From UBA8199 sp964507045 (GTDB lineage: Bacteria; Verrucomicrobiota; Verrucomicrobiia; Limisphaerales; UBA8199), in assembly GCA_964507045.1 (NCBI GenBank), contig CAZDOO010000015.1:16322-80321 (forward strand): a stretch of DNA of 64,000 nt. Direction: 5' to 3'. The position numbers and the translations under genes were made by a program. Below, piece by piece: positions 15,001 to 22,304 of the stretch. The notes beneath the pieces were generated by a model. The model was not told the DNA's origin and made no database searches. It saw nothing but the letters and a program-made list of their open reading frames with translations. The stretch's first letter is position 1, and each line of letters opens with the position of its first letter.

Positions 15001-16023
15001 TTATGATAGCCCCAGCCGCTCGCGGATTTGCGGAATGCCCGCCGTGCCCGTGGTGCCGAGCTGATGAATGACCTCCGAGGCCGCCGCATTGGCGATTTCC
15101 AGCGCCTCGCGCAGGGTGGCTCCCGCCGCGAGCGCGGCCGCCAGGTTCGCCGTCACCGCGTCGCCGGCGCCGACAATGTCAATCTCTCCGTGGAGGGGCA
15201 GGGCGGGGACATGCTCCACCTCGCCGCCGGGTGCGGCGCCGATCATGCCGCGTTCGGCCAGCGTCACAAACACGCGCTGCCCGTTTCGGCGCGCCAGTTC
15301 GGCGGCGGCTTCCTTGATCTGCTCCAAGCTCAATGCGCCGGCGGTTCCCATCAGGGCTGATAGCTCCGCTGCATTCATCTTGAAAGTGACGGGCGGGAAG
15401 CCGCGCAACCCGCGGCGGCTGTCCGCGAGGATCACCAGGCCCGGACGCTGCCCGGCGAGGTCCTTGACGGCCTCAAGTACTCGGTGAGTGACCACGCCCG
15501 TCTCCGGCACGTCCACCTGGTCCAGGATGATCAGCACGTTGATTTCCCCGCCGACACTCTTCAGGCGGCCCGCCAGCAATCCCTGAAGCAGCGCCGGGGT
15601 GGGCGTCCAGTTCTTGAGGTCGAACCGGTTCAGCTCGATGGGCGTTTGGTTGGGCGCGACAACCAGCGGCTTGCAGTATGTAAAGGTCCGTCGTTGCACC
15701 GTCTGCACGAAAGTTTCCAAACGTACGCCCGGACGGCGTTCCAAAGCATGCTGCAACTCAAAGCCCTCGCCGTCCTCGCCCGCGAAGCCAATCGGAAAGA
15801 TTGTCTCCACGCCCAGCGCCGACAGGTTGTTCACGATCGTGCCCGCAGCGCCCGCCTGGGCACGCACGTTCGCGACGTTATGCACCGGCAGCCCGGTTTC
15901 CAGCGAGGTCTCCTGCCGCGCCGGATCAATCTCCAGGTAGCGGTCGAGGCAGAAGTCGCCCAGGACCGCAACCCCCAGCCCGGCGTAGCGCCCGGCAATG
16001 GCATTGAAGCGCGCGGAATTCAT
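15001..16023 (-). CDS. PfkB-family carbohydrate kinase
   Basis: 340 residues of a ribokinase-fold sugar kinase. 'VAVLGDFCLDRYLEI' at the N terminus and the catalytic/anion-hole motif 'EIDIVGAGDAVTANLAA' near residue 285 are visible. The N-terminal 'LGDFCLDRY' resembles heptose-7-phosphate kinases (HldE domain I), but without an adenylyltransferase domain. The start overlaps the stop of the upstream gene (ATGA). It is the third gene of a tightly coupled HAD / DHS-like / PfkB operon, so it probably phosphorylates a sugar in the same pathway. Confidence 0.82.
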   Translation of the reverse strand: MNSARFNAIAGRYAGLGVAVLGDFCLDRYLEIDPARQETSLETGLPVHNVANVRAQAGAAGTIVNNLSALGVETIFPIGFAGEDGEGFELQHALERRPGVRLETFVQTVQRRTFTYCKPLVVAPNQTPIELNRFDLKNWTPTPALLQGLLAGRLKSVGGEINVLIILDQVDVPETGVVTHRVLEAVKDLAGQRPGLVILADSRRGLRGFPPVTFKMNAAELSALMGTAGALSLEQIKEAAAELARRNGQRVFVTLAERGMIGAAPGGEVEHVPALPLHGEIDIVGAGDAVTANLAAALAAGATLREALEIANAAASEVIHQLGTTGTAGIPQIRERLGLS

Positions 16024-17138
16024 TGGCCCTGGGCCGGCAGCAAGTGAAGCAGGTTGTGCAGGAACGCCACATTGTCGCACTGGACGTAGTTCATCCTGCC
16101 GCCCATGCGCGAGAAGCTCTTGCAGAAGCGCAGGTAGTAGGCCGGGTTGGTCTTGGGCGGCTCGCCTTTGGACCAGTCCCACTTTCCGCCGTCCTGAATA
16201 TCCACGACGAAAAACTCGTGCTCTTGCACAACCGGGCGACCCGCCTGCAGGCGCAGGTTGTTGACACAACTCAGGCTTTTCTCGAACACCTGCGGCGCCA
16301 TGATCGCCGAACCCACGGACAACACTACGCCCCCGTCCAGGCCCTCCACGGCGCGGCTGAACAGCCGGAAATCCACCGCTGCGGCCCGGCCAATCGCCGC
16401 CCCGCTGAACAGGGGATGCGTTGCGATGATGTCGTAGCCAATGCCGGGATGCACCGTCAACGGCACATTTTCCCGAAATGCCTGTGCCAGGATCGAAGTC
16501 TCCTTCCACCGGTGCGGCACGGCGATTCGCCCCGCCGGCAGCCGGTGGGCCAGCATCGCATGCAGCAACTCCGCCCGGGCAGGCGCGAGCGGATCCCCGG
16601 GCCGGTCGCGCAGGGATTGCTCCAGCGACTCGGTGGTGGGCAAAGTGACACCGTCGTCGTAGATAAACCGTCCCAGGCTGCGGCCGTAGCCTTCGCCGCG
16701 CAACGCGCCGGCCAGCAGCGCCAGGTGCTGGCAGCGCCCCGTCTCATCCCACGTGCCGAACGAGCCTGTCGCCACGTTCTGCCGCACGCTCTCCTCTGTG
16801 CGCCCGAGAAACGACAGTTCCCAATCGTGAATTGTTCCGGCCCCATTCGTCGCCAGGTGCGTTACCCAACCGCGCGCAATGAGCCGGTTCACGATGGCCA
16901 TCGCCCCGTTTTTGATCAGGTGTGCGCCATACATGAGAATGACGCTGGCCTGGCGCTGGCGAGCCGTCGCGACGCGCTGCGCGCACTCGCGGACCGTTGC
17001 GAGCGTCGCCGGGTCGCAGGCGCGCGGCGGCTGGTCCGGGTCAACCAGGATCTTCTCCAGCGGGCTTAGGCTGTGCCGCTCCGCCAGCGGGTGCACCTTT
17101 ACTTTTGTCAGGTCCAAAGGTTCAGGGAATGTCTTCAT
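16020..17138 (-). CDS. Conserved protein resembling the deoxyhypusine-synthase fold
   Basis: 372 residues. Not recognised with certainty. The central part (ILMYGAHLIKNG ... THLATNGAGTIHDWE) resembles bacterial deoxyhypusine-synthase-like / homospermidine-synthase-like proteins, which have an NAD-binding Rossmann-type fold. Further conserved-looking blocks are GSFGTWDETG, VHPGIGYDII and LSVGSAIMAPQVFEK. No signal peptide or membrane helix. Start ATG 17138 overlaps the HAD stop by ATGA, and its own stop overlaps the kinase start, so all three genes are coupled. The reaction is unknown; coupling suggests a role in sugar or nucleotide-sugar metabolism. Confidence 0.55.
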   Translation of the reverse strand: MKTFPEPLDLTKVKVHPLAERHSLSPLEKILVDPDQPPRACDPATLATVRECAQRVATARQRQASVILMYGAHLIKNGAMAIVNRLIARGWVTHLATNGAGTIHDWELSFLGRTEESVRQNVATGSFGTWDETGRCQHLALLAGALRGEGYGRSLGRFIYDDGVTLPTTESLEQSLRDRPGDPLAPARAELLHAMLAHRLPAGRIAVPHRWKETSILAQAFRENVPLTVHPGIGYDIIATHPLFSGAAIGRAAAVDFRLFSRAVEGLDGGVVLSVGSAIMAPQVFEKSLSCVNNLRLQAGRPVVQEHEFFVVDIQDGGKWDWSKGEPPKTNPAYYLRFCKSFSRMGGRMNYVQCDNVAFLHNLLHLLPAQGQ

Positions 17139-17971
17139 TGCTTCAGGATACACTCGATCAAGACCGCCCCGTCCCGGTAATCGGGGATCAGCACGTCGGC
17201 TCCCGCCGCGGCCAGCACCTTGCGCTTCTGCGGCTGCAGCACCCCCGAGCCATTCTGCTCCTCGTCGCTCGCGACGCCCACCGCCAGGCCGCCCATTTCC
17301 TTCGTCACCGCGATTTCCACCGGCCCGTCGCCGAACGAGAGTAAATGCCCGCCCGCAATCCCTTCCTCGCGCAGCAGGCGGCCAATGACCGCCCGCTTGG
17401 AGGACTGCGCCGCGTCAGCCGTGCCGCCGTAGATGTGGCGGCCGAAATACCGCGCCAGGTCGAGCAGCTCGGCCTCTTCCTTCACCTCGTGTTCAATCGT
17501 GCCGCTCAGGATGACCAGCGTGAGCCCGCGCCGGCGGAGCGCCTCCAGCAGCGCCCGCGCGCCGTGCACGACGAAATCCTCCGGCCCCACCTTGCCGCTC
17601 CGGATGGCCCCTGTTCGCTCGTGAATCATTGCCACAAGCAGCTCCTGGTATTGGCGCAGCAACTCCTCCGGCTCGGGCGAGCGGGCTCCGCGCTCGCGCA
17701 GCCGTTGCGCTCCCAGCCGCATCTGGTGAATCGAGGGCTTGCCGTTCAACCCCAGGATGTCCTCCATCAGCAGCTTATGGACGCGTTCGGCGGCTTCGCC
17801 TTCCGCTTTGGGCAGGTAGCGCTGGAACACCTCAAACATCAGCTCGGGCCACCCATGCCGCAGCCAGGACAGCGTGCCGTCGAAATCAAACACGACGTGG
17901 CTGATCTGCGAGCGCGGCAAAAAGCCCGGTGCAAACTCTACCAATCCGCTGAACGGCTCCACGGAGAACAT
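17135..17971 (-). CDS. HAD-superfamily phosphatase
   Basis: 278 residues. Motif I is VVFDFDGTLS (nucleophile Asp about residue 29), motif II is LVILSGT, and motif IV is LLSFGDGPVEIA. A helical cap of ~100 residues lies between motifs I and II, placing it among subfamily I enzymes such as phosphoglycolate or beta-phosphoglucomutase relatives. It is the first gene of the three-gene operon with the DHS-like protein and the PfkB kinase. The substrate is likely a sugar phosphate, by context. Confidence 0.8.
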   Translation of the reverse strand: MFSVEPFSGLVEFAPGFLPRSQISHVVFDFDGTLSWLRHGWPELMFEVFQRYLPKAEGEAAERVHKLLMEDILGLNGKPSIHQMRLGAQRLRERGARSPEPEELLRQYQELLVAMIHERTGAIRSGKVGPEDFVVHGARALLEALRRRGLTLVILSGTIEHEVKEEAELLDLARYFGRHIYGGTADAAQSSKRAVIGRLLREEGIAGGHLLSFGDGPVEIAVTKEMGGLAVGVASDEEQNGSGVLQPQKRKVLAAAGADVLIPDYRDGAVLIECILKQ

Positions 17972-18039
17972 CTCGCCGCCAGAAATACGGCTTTCCCCAA
18001 AAAAGTCAATTCCGCGGCCTGTTCAAACTGGCATCCAAG

Positions 18040-19020
18040 TCAGACCTTCTGGGCCTCCACGAGCCAGAGCTTGTGGCACTCGCAGGACAGCGTGCGCAAC
18101 GCTGTGGGGTCCTGGGTCTGGTTGAACACGGCCAGCGCGTGCCGAAAGCGTTCTGTGCAGTGCTCGCAATTGTGCGGCATCTGCAGGGGGTTTGTCCCCT
18201 CATTGCTTAGCCCGACCAGCATCCGCCCCAGCGGCGCCACCCGCGAGATGACCTCAGCCACCGACCACAGCCACGGCGGCCGGTAATGCCCTTGCTCGAA
18301 GGCGTGGTATAGCGGGGTCTGCGGGGCGACAAAGCAAGGCTCCAGCGCCACCCGGGTGGGGCATTTCAGTTCGCGGCCGAGGTCGAACACCTTTCGGGCC
18401 GTTGCCACCGAGTCTTCGATCGCCTCGCGCTCACCGGTGTTGAGGGGTTTCAGCAGGACATAAGCAAGCAGCCCGGCACCCGCTCGGGCCAGCAGCGCTG
18501 CGGCGGCGGCGAATTGCTCCCAGGTGTAGCCCTTGCGAATGCGCCGGCTCAGGACCTCCGGGTTGGCGCTTTCCAGACCGATGCCCACCTCCAGCGGCTT
18601 GTGCCGGCACGCCTCCAGCGCTCGCGCGAGCCTCGCCGCGCTCACATACTCCGGGCGAGTCTCGACCAGCAGCGAGGCGACTTGCGGACGAGCGGCGGCC
18701 ATCGCGAGCATCGCAGACTGCGCCGGCTCGGGCACCTCCTCCGGATTGAAGTAGGAGCCGGAGTTGTAGAGATCAACCTCGACTGGTGCCTGGATGCCCC
18801 CGGGAATTCTCGCCAGGGCGACCTCGACCTGGGCCCGGTAGTCCTCCGCGCTCACGGGTTTGCCGGTACCGAAGGTTTTAGGAAAGCCGCAATTGGTGCA
18901 GCCGCCGGCGGTTCGGGCGTAGGCACAGCCCGGCGCGGTCAGGATCACCATCAGCCGGAAACCCGGCCTCCCCTCGACTTGCGCCGGGAGCCACTCGACA
19001 TTCTTGGGCAACCGGGTCAT
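18040..19020 (-). CDS. Radical SAM protein related to the archaeosine-synthase/Elp3-like group
   Basis: 326 residues. The cluster motif is CAYARTAGGCTNC, i.e. C-x8-C-x2-C rather than the classical C-x3-C-x2-C. This spacing is seen in the TIGR01210/RaSEA-like family related to Elp3. Later blocks include LLVETRPEY, IGLESANPEVL and AYVLLKPLNTGERE, the usual SAM-barrel strands. A Cys-rich C terminus (CEHCTERF, CECHKLW) could hold a second metal site. The start overlaps the carbamoyltransferase stop by ATGA. RNA modification is a possible role by family; not established here. Confidence 0.72.
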   Translation of the reverse strand: MTRLPKNVEWLPAQVEGRPGFRLMVILTAPGCAYARTAGGCTNCGFPKTFGTGKPVSAEDYRAQVEVALARIPGGIQAPVEVDLYNSGSYFNPEEVPEPAQSAMLAMAAARPQVASLLVETRPEYVSAARLARALEACRHKPLEVGIGLESANPEVLSRRIRKGYTWEQFAAAAALLARAGAGLLAYVLLKPLNTGEREAIEDSVATARKVFDLGRELKCPTRVALEPCFVAPQTPLYHAFEQGHYRPPWLWSVAEVISRVAPLGRMLVGLSNEGTNPLQMPHNCEHCTERFRHALAVFNQTQDPTALRTLSCECHKLWLVEAQKV

Positions 19021-20780
19021 TTGGCTTGAGGATGCGGCACCAGAAATGGCCCCAGCGCCAGCGCGTTCATGGACGACTTCAGGAAGGTATCCAGGGCCTG
19101 ATCGGGACTCGTGACGATCGGCTCGCCGATGTTGAACGAGGTGTTGAGCACCATTGGCAGCGAGGTCTTCCTCTCGAACTCGGCAATCAGTTCGGCGTAG
19201 AGCGGGTCCACCTCCGGCTGCACTTCGTGCACGCGGGCGCCGGCCTTGCCGGTGGACCCGTTCTCCTGGATGACCGCCGGGATCATCTGCGTCATGCGAT
19301 GCTCACGCAAGGGCAGGGCGAAAAGCATATAACGCGTGGATAACATCTCGCCTGGCAGATCGAAGAACTTCGCCATTCCTCCCGGCAGCACACTGGGGGC
19401 AAAGGGCCGGAATGACTCGCGATACTTCACCCGGACGTTAAGCCGGTTGCGAGTGTCAAAGCGGCTGGGGTCGGTAACAATCGAGCGGTGGCCGAGTGCC
19501 CGCGGCCCCACTTCCTGCCGCCCCTGGAACCAGGCGACGATTTGCCCGCGCTCGATGCGGGTGGCCACCTCCACGGCGACATTGTCCGGCTTCGAGAACG
19601 CCAGCCCGCGGGCCTTGAGCGATGCCTGCATTTCGTCAGGGCTGTAACCCGGCCCCCAAAACGCGTGGGCCATGCGTGGCCGTGCTGTGCCGCCCTGCTG
19701 GAAGTGCGCCAAAGCAGCGGCGCCCAGCGCGGTGCCCGCATCGTTGGCCATAGGTTGCACCCAGATCCGCTTGAACGGCGTCCGGGCGGCGATCTCATAG
19801 TTGGCCACGCAGTTCAGAGCCACGCCGCCCGCCAGGCACAGGTCGGTGATGGGCTCTTTGCGGTCGGCGTTGATGCGGGCATAGAGCCGCTTCGCCAGGT
19901 GGACCATGATATCCTGAGTCACCACCTGGATCGCCGCCGCCACTGAGGCATCCTCGTAACGGTCCACCACCGTAGCGCGGCGCGGTCCGAACAAGCGCTC
20001 CAGCCCCGAGAAGTCATCTGTGCGGAAGCGGAAGGCCTCGTTATCAACAAAAAAGGTGCCGCCGCTCTCCTCGTGGCAGATGGACCGCATCCGCGTTAGG
20101 AAGTCGGCGCCAGTCAACTCGCCAATCGGGTCGGTGAGGCACGCATAGCCCATCACCTTGCCCGGGCCGCTGTACACATCGAAGCCCAGGAACTCGGACA
20201 TCCGCTCCCAGACGAAGCCCAGCGAGTGCGGGTAGCCTGCCGTCTCAAGTTCGGCAAGCTGGTTCCCTTGGCCCAGGCCCAGCCAGGTTGAGTTGAACTC
20301 GCCGATGCCGTCAATGACCAGTACGGCGGCCTGCTCGAAGGGCGAAGCGTAGAACGCCGAAGCCGCATGGCACAGGTGGTGGGGTAGAAAGTGGAATCGA
20401 ACCTGGGGCGCCCGGGAGACCAGCTTGTCGCGCGCCGCCAGGCTGTGCCGGTAATAGGTCTCCTCGCCTTCCGGCGTTCCCCACTCACCCGCCTTCATTC
20501 TCCTGGCGTCGGGAAGATTGACGTTTAGCCGGCGGCGCTGTTCCGGGTCGAGCGAGTAACCGATTGCCGCCAGGTCTTTCCAGCCAATACCTCCCTGTTT
20601 CAGGCACCAGGCCATGGCCTGCTCGGGAAGGTCGTCGGGGTTGTCCACCCGCGAGTGCTTGCCATAGCGGATGCGGCTGAAGCGCTCTTCCTCCGCTGTG
20701 GCGACAATCTCTCCGTCGCGGAGCAGGCAGGCTGAGGATTCGTGGTAAGCGGTGTTGACGCCGAGAATATGAACAGTCAC
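19017..20780 (-). CDS. Carbamoyltransferase, NodU/CmcH/TobZ family
   Basis: 587 residues. The N-terminal Kae1-like domain makes carbamoyl-adenylate from carbamoyl phosphate and ATP; the C-terminal YrdC-like domain transfers the carbamoyl group to a hydroxyl. Motifs: NTAYHESSACLLRDG at the N terminus, the metal-binding HHLCHAASAF, LCLAGGVALNCVANYEI, GPRALGHRSI and 'LNTSFNIGEPIV'. Relatives carbamoylate Nod factors, antibiotics or glycan residues. The downstream overlapping radical-SAM gene may act on the same molecule. The acceptor is unknown. Confidence 0.88.
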   Translation of the reverse strand: MTVHILGVNTAYHESSACLLRDGEIVATAEEERFSRIRYGKHSRVDNPDDLPEQAMAWCLKQGGIGWKDLAAIGYSLDPEQRRRLNVNLPDARRMKAGEWGTPEGEETYYRHSLAARDKLVSRAPQVRFHFLPHHLCHAASAFYASPFEQAAVLVIDGIGEFNSTWLGLGQGNQLAELETAGYPHSLGFVWERMSEFLGFDVYSGPGKVMGYACLTDPIGELTGADFLTRMRSICHEESGGTFFVDNEAFRFRTDDFSGLERLFGPRRATVVDRYEDASVAAAIQVVTQDIMVHLAKRLYARINADRKEPITDLCLAGGVALNCVANYEIAARTPFKRIWVQPMANDAGTALGAAALAHFQQGGTARPRMAHAFWGPGYSPDEMQASLKARGLAFSKPDNVAVEVATRIERGQIVAWFQGRQEVGPRALGHRSIVTDPSRFDTRNRLNVRVKYRESFRPFAPSVLPGGMAKFFDLPGEMLSTRYMLFALPLREHRMTQMIPAVIQENGSTGKAGARVHEVQPEVDPLYAELIAEFERKTSLPMVLNTSFNIGEPIVTSPDQALDTFLKSSMNALALGPFLVPHPQAK

Positions 20781-20811
20781 AAAGAATCCCTTCGAAAACG
20801 CGCTCTTGGAC

Positions 20812-21591
20812 TTACTGACCCCTGCTCGCCGCCTGTTGGAGTTCGCACGCTGCCGCGTGAACCTCCCGCAGCGCGGCCAACAGCAGGCCCGACGCGGGAA
20901 TGCCGGCCACGGGGCGCGGGGCGGGGCCGGGGCGCGACAATTCCTCGTGGTCGCCCAATCCCGAATCCTTTAGCAAACGCAGCCGCTGCTGGATCAGCTC
21001 GCGGACCTCGCTGGCATTGTTGATTCCCCGGAACCAGGCAATGTGCAGATTCTCCATTGGCTGGTGCTGGTGATGCGGATTGCCGGCGCCGCCGCCGCCC
21101 GCGGTCTCCACCCGCAGGTCGGCAATCCCCAGCGCGCGCTGAACCGGCCCTTGGGAAATGGCGATGTTTTGGATGTTGGCGAAGTTCACCGTCATTTCGC
21201 GCACGGTCACCACCCCTTCGCGCACCCGCAAGCTGCGGTCGGTCACCAGGTACCACCGCTTGTCGTATTCCAGGCGCACGATGGCCAGCTGAAGAAGGCA
21301 CTCCAGCAGCACGAGCGCCACAACGAACAAAGGCAGCAGCAGCAGCAACAGCATTGCGGGGTGGCCGCCTCTTGCCCGCAGGAAAACGGGAACCACAATG
21401 GATATGAAGAGCCCGAACCCAACCACAAACAGCAGCGCAGCGCTCCTGAGGGCCCAAAGGAACAGCAGGTATTTGTAGTAGTTGGGCGCGGCTCGGAAAA
21501 TACGCGTGCTGCCCTCGTCTCCCGGCGGCGGGACCGGGTCGTGCGGGATGCGCAGCAGCCGCTCGCAGGTCTGGCGGAAGGCGCTATACAT
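20812..21591 (-). CDS. PH domain-containing membrane protein (bPH2/YdbS-T like)
   Basis: 259 residues from ATG 21591, which overlaps the upstream gene's stop by eight bases (ATGTATAG). Two membrane helices (about residues 38-62 and 75-100) precede a bacterial PH domain: 'RWYLVTDRSLRVREGVVTVREMT'-like block, then NFANIQNIAISQGPVQRALG, and a Gly/His-rich loop. The C-terminal third is charged and helical. Such proteins occur in pairs (YdbS/YdbT), as here. Role in the envelope is not well defined. Confidence 0.75.
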   Translation of the reverse strand: MYSAFRQTCERLLRIPHDPVPPPGDEGSTRIFRAAPNYYKYLLFLWALRSAALLFVVGFGLFISIVVPVFLRARGGHPAMLLLLLLPLFVVALVLLECLLQLAIVRLEYDKRWYLVTDRSLRVREGVVTVREMTVNFANIQNIAISQGPVQRALGIADLRVETAGGGGAGNPHHQHQPMENLHIAWFRGINNASEVRELIQQRLRLLKDSGLGDHEELSRPGPAPRPVAGIPASGLLLAALREVHAAACELQQAASRGQ

Positions 21592-22177
21592 GGGCGGGGG
21601 GGTAAGGTGGTTGCGCAGCCGGGCCTCGCGCTTCCAGCAGTTTACGCGTCTGGCGCAGTTCATCCCGGATACCGAGCAGCAGCGACACCATCTCGGCCTC
21701 GCCGCCGGTCGGCACCGTGGCCGGAACGGCGGGACTAGCCGGGGCCGCCTCCGCCACCGGGCGGGACGAGCCGGGACGGACCTGGTAGCCCCGCATGCGG
21801 GTATAAAGGAAGTCGCGAATGGCCTCGTATTCCTTGAACCCCTCGATTACCAACTCGGGCCCCGCCGAGCCGGAAGCGGTCTGAATCTGCAGGTTGGCCA
21901 GCCCCAGCCAGCGTTGGAGCAGGCCCGAGCGCAGGTGGATGTCCTGGATGCGTGCGTAGGTGAGGTTGGTTTCACGCCGAAACAGGATGCCCACTTTCAT
22001 GTGGATGCCTTCCTCGTCCAACCGGTAGCGCAGCGTATGATAGCGGAAGTAGAGATAGGGCAGGGCAACCACGATCCCCGGCCCGGTGAGAATGGCGCGG
22101 ATAAGGTAATAAGTCCACAGCGCCGGGTGCGGCCGTTCCAGCGTGCGGATCCTCTCGGGCACAGGTTCGATCGTCAT
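21584..22177 (-). CDS. PH domain-containing membrane protein (bPH2/YdbS like)
   Basis: 197 residues. Two short hydrophobic segments near 22-48 are followed by a bPH2 domain: YHTLRYRLDEEGIHMKVGIL, then NLTYARIQDIHLRSGLLQRW and LQIQTASGSAGPELVIEGF. The C terminus has an Ala/Pro linker and a short amphipathic helix with LLLGIRDELRQTRKLLE, a possible coiled coil. It partners with the next gene on the same strand, with which it overlaps. Confidence 0.78.
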   Translation of the reverse strand: MTIEPVPERIRTLERPHPALWTYYLIRAILTGPGIVVALPYLYFRYHTLRYRLDEEGIHMKVGILFRRETNLTYARIQDIHLRSGLLQRWLGLANLQIQTASGSAGPELVIEGFKEYEAIRDFLYTRMRGYQVRPGSSRPVAEAAPASPAVPATVPTGGEAEMVSLLLGIRDELRQTRKLLEARGPAAQPPYPPAHV

Positions 22178-22304
22178 AAGCAGCTCACCGCCCGGGTTGC
22201 GGGCGTCCTTCGTGCTCAGGGTGCGGCAAGAAAGGTTGCGGGATCAAGATAAATGACCATGGTAGAATTGCCTTCACCACACCCGCCGGTGTAGGCTCGC
22301 GCCG

